A stretch of DNA of 15,121 bases from NCBI GenBank assembly GCA_030637505.1, contig DAOWGJ010000249.1, positions 1 to 15,121 on the forward strand, read 5' to 3'. Below the pieces are notes generated by a model. That model had not been told where the DNA came from. It did not search any database and was given only the letters and a program-made list of their open reading frames with translations. Of the stretch, positions 1-5,601 are shown piece by piece (position 1 is the first letter of the stretch; each line of letters starts with the position of its first letter). The position numbers were made by a program, and so were the translations under genes. Origin of the DNA: Holophagae bacterium. Lineage in GTDB: Bacteria; Acidobacteriota; Thermoanaerobaculia; Thermoanaerobaculales; Sulfomarinibacteraceae.

Positions 1-2
1 AA

Positions 3-821
3 GGCGCCAAAATCCTGAAGATGGGCCTCGGCATCGACTACCTCCAACCGATCTTCAGGGTCCACCCCGCGCCGACCGAGGAACACCTCGACCGCTTCAA
101 ACGCCAGATGGCAGCCCTGGCCCAATTGCATGGTCTCGATCCGAGACGCTGGGCATGGAAGGGACCGGACCAGCCCCTGGCCCAATACCTCGAAGCCCTG
201 CCCCGGCGAGCCCGGCCCCGATTGGCCGCCGCCATCGAGCGTCAGGCGATATTGACCAACCGGCGATCGATCTTCACATCGGATCCCGGCGCGCACCACG
301 GCGTCGGGGCGCCGGTCTACGCACGCTTCTCGTCACCGATGCGTGAAATCGTCGGCATCTTCACGCATAAAGAGGCTCTGGAACTGATCAACGGCCCGGC
401 TTCGGCCGACCCTACTGAGGCAGACCTCATCCTGAGGAATCGAGTAGTCGAGGCCGGGAATCGATCAAAGAGCCTTCAGCGCCAGCTGGAAAAAGAGACC
501 GAGCAGCTGGTCTTGGACCAGTTGTTCGAGGATGAAATCCAGCAGGCGCCGGAGGATCGACCGAGCCGCCGGGGGACGGTAATGGGCATGAAGGGCCATT
601 TGATTTACGTCCGGTTGGACGACCCGCCAATCGAGGTCAAGATCCACCTCTCAGACCTCAACCGTCACTCCGGTTCACAGTGGCGGTTGGATCCCCACAG
701 GATCGAAGTGCAACCCCCGAATGGTACCGGCCTGAGACTCATGAGGATGGGCGGCGCCGTTGATCTTCGACTCGAAGGCCATGATGAAAAACGTCGGCGT
801 TGGTTGTTGGCGCCGGTCTAA
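3..821 (+). CDS. RNB-family exoribonuclease (RNase II/R type), 3' part only
   Basis: The reading frame is open from the window edge, so the N-terminal part, including the four-Asp metal-binding motif of RNB enzymes, lies outside. The visible part fits the C-terminal half of an RNase II/RNase R-type 3'-5' exoribonuclease, which degrades single-stranded RNA in the cytoplasm. Counting from the ATG at 21, residues about 60-125 match the end of the RNB domain: a run like AILTNRRSIF, then a histidine/glycine-rich patch (GAHHGVGAPVY), then YARFSSPMRE...FTHKEA, which corresponds to the family's Y-HFTSPIRRY-DL--HR motif. Residues about 145-165 form a charged helix. Residues about 182-265 look like an S1-type RNA-binding beta-barrel (GTVMGMKGHLIYVRL...IHLSDL). 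The motif departs from the canonical one: the second Arg and the Asp are replaced by Glu and Gly. The TAA stop overlaps the end of the repeat downstream. Family assignment is fairly sure; RNase R versus another RNB subfamily cannot be settled. Confidence 0.72.
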   Translation, partial: GAKILKMGLGIDYLQPIFRVHPAPTEEHLDRFKRQMAALAQLHGLDPRRWAWKGPDQPLAQYLEALPRRARPRLAAAIERQAILTNRRSIFTSDPGAHHGVGAPVYARFSSPMREIVGIFTHKEALELINGPASADPTEADLILRNRVVEAGNRSKSLQRQLEKETEQLVLDQLFEDEIQQAPEDRPSRRGTVMGMKGHLIYVRLDDPPIEVKIHLSDLNRHSGSQWRLDPHRIEVQPPNGTGLRLMRMGGAVDLRLEGHDEKRRRWLLAPV

Positions 822-890
822 CCCGGCCTTCTCACGAGTTTTCGTCGCGAGGTGCGGAAGACGTGGTGAGATTCGGTGTTTTCGCAGATA

Positions 891-960
891 GGGACATCGC
901 GCCCAGCCCGAAGGGCGGTCGAGCCGAAAGGCTCGGACCCGCGAAGCGGGTGGCGTGGGC
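891..960 (+). repeat. Three-hairpin module A
   Basis: Bounded by GGGACATCGCGC and GGCGTGGGC. It holds three back-to-back perfect mini-hairpins: 906-916 (GCCC, loop GAA, GGGC), 920-935 (CGAGCC, loop GAAA, GGCTCG) and 937-951 (ACCCGC, loop GAA, GCGGGT). The heptamer GCGAAGC in the third one is known from DNA biophysics as an exceptionally stable mini-hairpin. Confidence 0.85.
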
Positions 961-990
961 AGCGAATGAGGCGTACTAAACAGTACGTAG

Positions 991-1060
991 AGACATCGCG
1001 CATCGCCCGAGGGGCGATCACGGCGAGGCCGTGGAGGTCGCGAAGCGACCAGCGTGGGCT
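991..1060 (+). repeat. Three-hairpin module B
   Basis: Starts with the same AGACATCGCGC lead-in and ends with AGCGTGGGCT. Hairpins: 1002-1018 (ATCGCCC, loop GAG, GGGCGAT), 1019-1033 (CACGGC, loop GAG, GCCGTG) and 1036-1050 (GGTCGC, loop GAA, GCGACC). All three stems differ in sequence from those of module A, yet number, order, approximate size and loop type are the same, which indicates covariation. Confidence 0.85.
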
Positions 1061-1145
1061 GGATTGAGCGAGGTCAAGAAAACGTCGAAGGCCGCTACGT
1101 ATTTCGCGCCGCAGCAGATCACTGGTGAGAAGGCCGGTCTAAGAA

Positions 1146-2324
1146 TCAGTCATCGTGGTAGAGCAGGACGCCCTCGAGCGAGCCTTCAAAGAGCCCGACC
1201 TCATCGTGCCATCGCGCCAGCATTGGTGCCAGGCCGGCGCCGGTCTCGATGATTTCCCTGGCATCGGGCGACCCGGTCAGGAGGTCCAGGGCCGGAACGT
1301 CGGACACGAACTCGTAGGCCTGAGAGCGCCAGGAAAAATCCCGTGGGTGCAGGTCGTGGACGGCCTTGATGAGGTGCAAACCCAGGGCCAAGGGTTCGAG
1401 GGCCTCTCGGTCCGTGATATGGAGCTCGACACCGGCACACACTTGATGGGCGTGCTTCTGGAATTCCGGCCGGAACCAGGCGGCCCGGAAGCCCACTCCC
1501 GGAAGTTTCAGGGCCCGCAGTCGCTCAAAAAGGCGGTGGGCATCGACCCAGGGCGCGCCGACCAGGTGGAACGGCCGCGTGGTTCCGCGCCCCTCTGACA
1601 GGGTGGTCGCCTCAACCAGGCACAGGCCGGGGTACAAAAGCGCGGTGTCCAGGGTCGGCATGTTTGGGCTGGGCGGCACCCAGGGGAGGCCGGTGGCATC
1701 GAACAGCTGGGCGCGCCGCCAACCGCGGCACGGGACGACCGTCAACTCAAGATCGGAATATCGTTCACGGTGCATGAGAAGGGCGATCTCTCCCAGGGTC
1801 ATGCCGTGCCTGATCGGGGTCGGTAGTTGGGAGACAAAACTCTCGAAGCCCGGCCGGACCATGCCGCCCTCTCGGCGGATGCCGCCCAACGGATTAGGTC
1901 GATCCAGCACGACGACCTCGACTCCGGCCTTCGCGCAGGCCGCCATCAGGCCGTCCATCGAGGCGGCAAAGGTGTAGTAGCGGCTGCCGATGTCCGGCAC
2001 GTCGATGACGACGGCGTCCAGACCCTGAAGGTCCGCGGACGAGGGGCTCAAGGTCGTCACGTCGTCGCCGTAAAGCGAACGCACCGGCACGCCGGTCAGC
2101 GGGTCCCTGCCATCATCGACACCTTCCATGTCCTGGGCAACGCCCTCGAGGCCGTGCTCCGGGGCGAAGAGCAGGGCCGGCGCCCTGCACGACCCCGCCA
2201 GGGCTGATCGCGCCGGCTGCAAACCCGAGGTCACCGCCGCGTGGTTTGCCAAAAGGCCCCACCGGCGATCCTTAATCGGAGCTGGATTGTTGATCAGAAC
2301 CTCGAGTCCAGAGATCACTGGCAT
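1146..2324 (-). CDS. namZ: Exo-beta-N-acetylmuramidase NamZ family (DUF1343)
   Basis: This 392-residue protein matches the DUF1343/NamZ family (CAZy GH171), which removes N-acetylmuramic acid from the non-reducing end of peptidoglycan fragments. Visible family marks are FAPEHGLEG (about residues 73-81), a DVPDIGSRYYTF run (about 109-120), LDRPNPLGG (about 140-148), PPSPNMPT followed by TALLYPGLCLVEATTLSEGRGTT (about 217-249, the family signature) and the following PFHLVGAPW. No signal peptide is visible, so it is predicted cytoplasmic, unlike the secreted Bacillus enzyme. The ATG at 2324 is preferred because TAAGAT (2331-2336, minus strand) lies exactly six bases upstream, suggesting a leaderless mRNA; there is no Shine-Dalgarno sequence. 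The gene lies between two inverted copies of a structured repeat and is divergent from a HAD phosphatase. Confidence 0.92.
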   Translation of the reverse strand: MPVISGLEVLINNPAPIKDRRWGLLANHAAVTSGLQPARSALAGSCRAPALLFAPEHGLEGVAQDMEGVDDGRDPLTGVPVRSLYGDDVTTLSPSSADLQGLDAVVIDVPDIGSRYYTFAASMDGLMAACAKAGVEVVVLDRPNPLGGIRREGGMVRPGFESFVSQLPTPIRHGMTLGEIALLMHRERYSDLELTVVPCRGWRRAQLFDATGLPWVPPSPNMPTLDTALLYPGLCLVEATTLSEGRGTTRPFHLVGAPWVDAHRLFERLRALKLPGVGFRAAWFRPEFQKHAHQVCAGVELHITDREALEPLALGLHLIKAVHDLHPRDFSWRSQAYEFVSDVPALDLLTGSPDAREIIETGAGLAPMLARWHDEVGLFEGSLEGVLLYHDD

Positions 2325-2360
2325 GAAGCCATCTTAACCCGCGCTTCTCACCAGTGATCT
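2312..2360. promoter_or_regulatory. Palindrome spanning the namZ start and its -10-like box
   Basis: AGATCACTGG (2312-2321) and CCAGTGATCT (2351-2360) are perfect inverted repeats. Inside them GAAGC (2325-2329) pairs with GCTTC (2343-2347). The 13-base centre contains most of the minus-strand TAAGAT box (2331-2336), and the namZ start codon sits between the two paired blocks of one arm. One arm is the terminus of repeat copy 2; the other is made of namZ codons 2-5. It could be an operator, a fold-back end of the repeat, or both. Confidence 0.5.
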
Positions 2361-2586
2361 GCTGTGACCGCCGATACGCCGCACCCAGCGGCACTTTCTC
2401 ACCTCGGGGAGCTCCAGCCCACGCCGCCTGTTTCACAGGCCCGAGCCTATCGGCTCGGCAGCCCTTTGGGCTGGGCGCGATGTCCCTACGTACTGTCAAG
2501 TACAAGCCGCGCCCCTCGGATCGAAAACTCCACTGGGCACATCATCTCGACGGTCTCGCGACGAAAACCGGCGAGAAGTACGGGTT
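2336..2586 (-). repeat. Hairpin-chain intergenic repeat, copy 2 (one module, inverted)
   Basis: This is the diverged reverse-complement relative of the repeat at 820-1142 and fills most of the 319-base gap between namZ and the HAD phosphatase gene. Ends AACCCGCGCTTCTCACCAG (2336-2354) and the complement of 2568-2586 pair at 15 of 19 positions. On the minus strand it reads TTTTCGTCGCGAG near its start, then a GTACT-TGAC-AGTAC stem (2490-2503), AGGGACATCGCGC, one three-hairpin module, GGCGTGGGCTGGA, and AGATCACTGGTGAGAAG at the end facing namZ. It lacks the second module of copy 1. No gene is visible within it. Confidence 0.82.
2417..2487 (-). repeat. Three-hairpin module C
   Basis: Minus-strand reading, in order: AGCCC-AAA-GGGCT (2460-2472), CCGAGCC-GATA-GGCTCGG (2441-2458), GCCTGT-GAA-ACAGGC (2426-2440), bounded by GGGACATCGCGC and GGCGTGGGCT. 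The third stem differs from the third stem of module A on both strands with pairing kept (ACCCGC/GCGGGT versus GCCTGT/ACAGGC). Confidence 0.82.
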
Positions 2587-2631
2587 CACCCGCGCTCCCT
2601 AAAACCTCAGGCTCCAGCCGGCCGTCCAAGC

Positions 2632-2637
2632 TACACT
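2632..2637 (+). promoter_or_regulatory. -10-like box TACACT before the HAD phosphatase gene
   Basis: TACACT is followed by exactly six bases and the ATG at 2644. No Shine-Dalgarno sequence is present, so a leaderless transcript is predicted. The -35 region (about 2609-2614) shows no good match. Confidence 0.5.
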
Positions 2638-2643
2638 CCCCTG

Positions 2644-3294
2644 ATGCACCGTTTTCCTCTGCTGATTTTCGACCTTGACGGCACGTTGATCAACAGCTTC
2701 CCCGGCATCCTGTTGGGCCTCAATCTGGCTCTGGAAGATTTTGACCTGGCGCCGGTTGACCTCGACTGGGTCTATCAACATGTCGGGTGGGGCGCCCGCC
2801 GATTGGTGGCTGCAGCCGCCGACAACGGAGTGGAACCCGACGACCTCCTGATGAGATTCAGGCAACGCTATCGCGAAGTCCTACTGGAAAACTCGCCCCC
2901 CTTCCCCGGCGTGGACGAGGCCCTTCGGCATCTCGCTCTGGACCATACGCTGGCCATAGCCTCAAATAAGCCATTGGGGTGGGTCGAAGATCTGGTTGCC
3001 CACATCGGTTGGAAAGAGCTGATGTCGATCGTCGCCGGACCCGAGACCGTTGGCGCCCACAAACCCGACCCGAAAATGATCGAACACATCCTCCGAGCGA
3101 CCGGACACTGCGCGGCCGGCACTCTTCTGATCGGAGACATGCCCGTCGATGCGGAAACCGGCTACAACGCCGGGATCTCGGTCATCGGCGTCACGACGGG
3201 GGCCGCATCCAGAGAGGACCTCTTGGCTGCCGGCTGCACCGAAGTGCTGGAGAGCGTCACCGATCTGGCCCGGTGGACGGGCTCAGAGTCTTAA
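2644..3294 (+). CDS. HAD-family phosphatase, Gph/MupP type
   Basis: This 216-residue protein has the full haloacid dehalogenase motif set: motif I FDLDGTLINS (nucleophile and general-acid Asp, residues 9-18), a helical cap insertion after motif I (about 20-85), motif II IASNKP (about 105-110), motif III Lys in GAHKPDPK (about 138-145), and motif IV LLIGDMPVDAETG (about 160-172). Length and layout fit phosphoglycolate phosphatase (Gph), which clears 2-phosphoglycolate. The close relative MupP dephosphorylates MurNAc-6-phosphate in peptidoglycan recycling and is often annotated as Gph; the divergent neighbour namZ makes that alternative worth considering. The start at 2644 follows a -10-like box by six bases. 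The TAA stop runs straight into a degenerate intergenic repeat. The family is certain; the substrate is not. Confidence 0.9.
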   Translation: MHRFPLLIFDLDGTLINSFPGILLGLNLALEDFDLAPVDLDWVYQHVGWGARRLVAAAADNGVEPDDLLMRFRQRYREVLLENSPPFPGVDEALRHLALDHTLAIASNKPLGWVEDLVAHIGWKELMSIVAGPETVGAHKPDPKMIEHILRATGHCAAGTLLIGDMPVDAETGYNAGISVIGVTTGAASREDLLAAGCTEVLESVTDLARWTGSES

Positions 3295-3348
3295 TTTCAT
3301 GATCTTCTTTGCGTTCCCTTCGTGATCTTTGGGTCTTCGTGGTTCAAT
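3293..3348 (-). repeat. Degenerate ACCACGAAGA-type intergenic repeat
   Basis: On the minus strand this reads AATTGAACCACGAAGACCC, then AAAGATCACGAAGGGAACGC, then AAAGAAGATC. A related sequence is at 13546-13589 (AATTAACCGCGACACGAAGA, GGAACGCAAAGA). Such CACGAAG/ACGCAGAG-rich spacers are common between genes in many uncultured GC-rich bacteria. Here it fills the convergent gap and contributes the TGA stop of the anti-sigma gene. Confidence 0.65.
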
Positions 3349-4132
3349 TGTCCTCTTGTCCCGGCCCCGGGCTGCTTTCCACGTCCCACCTGACAACCAC
3401 CGCTTCGTATTGACCGTCATCCAACCCGATACCGCCGACCGAGAGTATTTGCCGGCAGACATCACCTGCCACTAAAGTCGACTCGATCCCCTCCGAAGGA
3501 CGGCACAAGGTTACGCGGCCCTCCTCGACTCCGAGGGTCATCATCAGCCCTTCGGCTCCCACGATGACAGGGACGGGCACGAGGATCGTGCCGATCTTCA
3601 ACGCCAGACCGGAATCGTCAATCCCTGGCGGTCGATCAAGTGGCCCCATCACCTCGAGCGGCTCCGGGTCGACCAGCACCGGTTCGGGGTCATCCCCGGC
3701 CAAAAGACTCTCGATGGCGCCGATCGGTGCATCCTCATCCGCGGCCGGCAGGTTCTTGAGCACAAAGGCCTCGCGGCCGGCCCCACCGGACGCTGGAGAA
3801 TCTGATCTCAATCTCGATCGCCCGACCTCTTCAACGACGATCAGAGCCACCACCAGAACGGCCGCCGCCGCGACCAGGAACGCCAGTGCCCGACGTTGAC
3901 GCATGGGCCGGCCCGCACGCCGTAACGGCCTGACCATGTGATCCAACGCCTCCGGCGGACGCTCGTCCAAGGCAAGCGTCCGCAGGTCCTCTCGGAGTTG
4001 GCGAATGTCGGCGAGTGCGCGCCCGAGTTCATCATCTCCGGCTAATTCCTGCTCGATCGCCGCCGCCTCGTCCGGCCCCAAATCTCCGTCGACATAGCGG
4101 CTCAAGGTTTCGAAGGTCTTCTCGTCAATCAT
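3344..4132 (-). CDS. Membrane-anchored anti-sigma factor (putative)
   Basis: This 262-residue protein directly follows the ECF sigma gene, with start and stop overlapping as ATGA (4129-4132), so translation is probably coupled. Residues 1-55 have the layout typical of anti-sigma N-terminal domains (LSRYVDGDLGPDEAAAIEQE, then a second helix), but the zinc-binding HxxxCxxC motif is absent. Residues 82-100 form one hydrophobic transmembrane segment after a basic stretch (RRAGRPMRQRR), which puts the N-terminus in the cytoplasm. The remaining 160 residues are predicted periplasmic: an acidic, proline-rich linker (about 120-170), then a domain with the only two cysteines, Cys210 and Cys226. It probably binds the sigma factor until an envelope signal releases it. 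The role is inferred from domain layout and gene position. Confidence 0.75.
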   Translation of the reverse strand: MIDEKTFETLSRYVDGDLGPDEAAAIEQELAGDDELGRALADIRQLREDLRTLALDERPPEALDHMVRPLRRAGRPMRQRRALAFLVAAAAVLVVALIVVEEVGRSRLRSDSPASGGAGREAFVLKNLPAADEDAPIGAIESLLAGDDPEPVLVDPEPLEVMGPLDRPPGIDDSGLALKIGTILVPVPVIVGAEGLMMTLGVEEGRVTLCRPSEGIESTLVAGDVCRQILSVGGIGLDDGQYEAVVVRWDVESSPGPGQEDN

Positions 4133-4737
4133 CCCGTCACCTCGTCCCTCAATGCCCTCCGCGCTCGGGCCAGCCGGGATCTGACTGTCCCGATCGGCAC
4201 ATCAAGAACGGTCGCAATATCCTCATAACTCAAGTCTTCCCCATCCCTGAGCCACAGCACGATCCGATGGTGTTCCGCCAACCTGCCCAACGCCTCCTCA
4301 GCCCGGTCGAGACCTTCGGAAGCAATCACCCGGCGTTCGGCATCCGGCGCACGGTCTCGGAGAGCACCGATACTCACCACTTTGTCGTCGTTGAGGCTCT
4401 CCATCCTGATCGGTTGTCGGCCCCGACTGCGCCGGTGGGACCGAAGAAAATTCCATGCGATCTGGAACACCCAGGTGCTGAGCCTGGCCTCATGTCTGAA
4501 CCCGTCAAGGCCCCTCCAGATTCTGAGGAAGATCTCCTGGCAGGCGTCCAGGGCCTCGTCCTCCGACTGGGTCAGACGCCTCGCAAGCGCCCACACCGGC
4601 CGGCGGAAGCGGGTATAGACCTCCTCGAAGGTCACGGCCAACCCTGATCCGGCCCCAGCCTCCCGCTTCGACGCGTCGTACAGAGCATCGGCACATTGTA
4701 GCGGGATCACGGCCGCGCACTGTTCATCGGACGCCAC
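4129..4737 (-). CDS. ECF-type RNA polymerase sigma factor
   Basis: It contains sigma region 2 (FEEVYTRFRRPVWALARRL, then DEALDACQEIFLRIWRGL, then LSTWVFQIAWNFLRSHRR, the -10 recognition and core-binding part) and region 4 with a helix-turn-helix (LAEHHRIVLWLRDGEDL, SYEDIATVLDVPIGTVRSRL). It lacks region 3, as ECF sigma factors do. The start is uncertain. GTG at 4737 has GAGG eight bases upstream, inside the end of tonB; GTG at 4746 overlaps the tonB stop as GTGA. GTG at 4635 has AGGG six bases upstream and would start right at the conserved domain, giving about 168 residues, the usual ECF length; a TACAAT box at 4693-4698 could serve it. The anti-sigma gene overlaps the 3' end. Confidence 0.88.
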   Translation of the reverse strand: MASDEQCAAVIPLQCADALYDASKREAGAGSGLAVTFEEVYTRFRRPVWALARRLTQSEDEALDACQEIFLRIWRGLDGFRHEARLSTWVFQIAWNFLRSHRRSRGRQPIRMESLNDDKVVSIGALRDRAPDAERRVIASEGLDRAEEALGRLAEHHRIVLWLRDGEDLSYEDIATVLDVPIGTVRSRLARARRALRDEVTG

Positions 4738-4742
4738 AGCCC

Positions 4743-5447
4743 TCACCTCAAGCGGAAATGCACCGTCAAGTTGTACTGCACGGCAATCGGGCGCCCGTTG
4801 TAGGTCGAGGGCTCGAAGACCCACTGGCGGGCGGCTTGCACAGCGGCTTCGGTCAATCCCAGCGGCAATCCCCGGAGAACCTCTACCGACTCAACCCTCC
4901 CGGAGACACCGATGATCAGGCTGAGGATCACTGCACCCTCCTTGTGGGCTCTGCGAGCGATCTCGGGGTAGATCGGTTCGACCATCACGATCCGGCGGGG
5001 CGCCTCGAAATCCCCTCCGACATGAATCAGCGTTGGCTCGACGACATCAGGCGGCGGTTCGGGAATTTCAAGCCCAACCATGGGCACGACAACGCTGGGA
5101 TCGAAATCCGGCACGAAGGTGGCGTCGGCCCTCAGGGGCTCCGGATCGAATGGATCCGGATCGGGCACAGGAATCTCCCGGGGCGGCAGTCGAATAGGAA
5201 CCTCGGGTGGTGGTGTCGGTGGGATCGTATAGGTGAAATGGCGAAGAACCACGATTGGAGGCTGTTTCTCCGGAACTTTCGGAGCGGACCCCGCGATCGA
5301 CGGCCAATTGGCGGCGAACAGAACCACGTGCGCCAGTACGGCCACCGTCAGGCCCAACCGCATTTGGAGCCTGTCGGCCGAACTGTCTTGGATCACATGA
5401 TCGAGGCTGGAACTTTGTGGCGTTTCTCTTACGATTGAGTGTGTCAT
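4743..5447 (-). CDS. tonB: Energy transducer TonB family protein
   Basis: This 234-residue protein has the TonB plan: a cytoplasmic N-terminus, one transmembrane segment at residues 31-48 that includes a His (His40), a long periplasmic proline-rich linker (about 70-150, with PPTPPP and repeated PDP/PEP), and a C-terminal TonB domain (about 150-234: EPIYPEIARRAHKEG, VSGRVESVEVLRG, AARQWVFEP, NGRPIAVQYNLTVHFRL). It would pass proton-motive energy from an ExbB/ExbD complex to outer-membrane receptors; neither partner is in the window. ATG at 5447 is chosen because GGGGG lies about six bases upstream; the longer frame to 5549 is made of repeat-derived sequence. It is the first gene of the presumed tonB-sigma-anti-sigma operon. 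Confidence 0.9.
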   Translation of the reverse strand: MTHSIVRETPQSSSLDHVIQDSSADRLQMRLGLTVAVLAHVVLFAANWPSIAGSAPKVPEKQPPIVVLRHFTYTIPPTPPPEVPIRLPPREIPVPDPDPFDPEPLRADATFVPDFDPSVVVPMVGLEIPEPPPDVVEPTLIHVGGDFEAPRRIVMVEPIYPEIARRAHKEGAVILSLIIGVSGRVESVEVLRGLPLGLTEAAVQAARQWVFEPSTYNGRPIAVQYNLTVHFRLR

Positions 5448-5457
5448 GACGACCCCC

Positions 5458-5489
5458 TTAACCAGTGAGACACGCAGAGGAAAGAAAAG
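5458..5489 (+). repeat. TTAACC...GACACGCAGAGG intergenic repeat
   Basis: TTAACCAGTGAGACACGCAG followed by AGGAAAGAAAAG resembles the very common TTAACCGCAGAGACACGCAG spacer repeat of many uncultured bacteria and is loosely related to the repeats at 3293-3348 and 13546-13589. It lies in the tonB leader and abuts its Shine-Dalgarno sequence. Confidence 0.5.
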
Positions 5490-5495
5490 TTCCCC

Positions 5496-5524
5496 ATTAT
5501 TCTGCGCAGCAGTTACCTCTGAAA
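5496..5524 (-). promoter_or_regulatory. Possible tonB operon promoter
   Basis: On the minus strand, TTTCAG (5519-5524), a 17-base spacer and AATAAT (5496-5501). Both boxes are imperfect; spacing is the main support. The -35 half overlaps a GAAAGCTGA-type simple repeat (5521-5543). Confidence 0.3.
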
Positions 5525-5543
5525 GCTGAAATCTGACAGCTGA
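5521..5543 (+). repeat. GAAAGCTGA-type degenerate simple repeat
   Basis: GAAAGCTGAAATCTGACAGC followed by TGA is a degenerate tandem of about 9 bases. The same unit occurs twice at 12284-12299. Confidence 0.5.
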
Positions 5544-5589
5544 GAGCACCCGGCAGGGCCGGAAAGCCTCGGTTCCGGCTCCGCCGGGT

Positions 5590-5595
5590 TAGAAT
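5590..5595 (+). promoter_or_regulatory. -10-like box TAGAAT before ddl
   Basis: TAGAAT is followed by six bases and the ddl ATG at 5602. There is no Shine-Dalgarno sequence, so a leaderless mRNA is likely. No clear -35 is seen. Confidence 0.5.
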
Positions 5596-5601
5596 CCAAC
5601 C

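Larger units (their letters stand above)
820..1142 (+). repeat. Hairpin-chain intergenic repeat, copy 1 (two modules)
   Basis: This non-coding stretch fills the convergent gap between the ribonuclease and namZ. It has terminal inverted repeats: 823-839 and 1121-1137 pair at 16 of 17 positions (CCGGCCTTCTCAC at both ends). A diverged inverted copy lies at 2336-2586; shared landmarks include TTTTCGTCGCGAG near the outer end, GACATCGCGC before each hairpin module, GGCGTGGGC or AGCGTGGGC after it, and AGATCACTGGTGAGAAG at the end facing namZ. Inside are two tandem modules (891-960 and 991-1060) of three mini-hairpins each, separated by a GTACT-AAAC-AGTAC stem at 973-986. No convincing coding potential is seen. 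It resembles a REP/BIME- or MITE-like non-autonomous element, but I do not recognise the family. Confidence 0.85.

Noticed and set aside
891..1060. CRISPR array or tRNA-like cloverleaf in the hairpin chain.
   Set aside because: There are no regularly spaced identical repeats with unique spacers, and the three hairpins are too short, without acceptor stem, T-loop or anticodon arm features.
812..1142. Ten-base direct repeat GCCGGTCTAA at 812-821 and 1133-1142, as a target-site duplication of repeat copy 1.
   Set aside because: It partly overlaps the terminal inverted repeat, an extra base separates it from the left end, and copy 2 has no matching duplication. Chance or shared end sequence is as likely.
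818..1252. Short open frames within the repeat copies (also 2272-2678).
   Set aside because: They consist of hairpin and border sequence, are low in complexity and Arg-rich, and are not shared in frame between the two copies.
820..2586. A complete composite transposon around namZ.
   Set aside because: No transposase gene is present, the two copies are strongly diverged, and neither end shows a convincing target duplication.
5448..5549. N-terminal extension of TonB to an upstream ATG at 5549.
   Set aside because: The extra 34 residues are translated repeat sequence, and a good ribosome-binding site fits the ATG at 5447.
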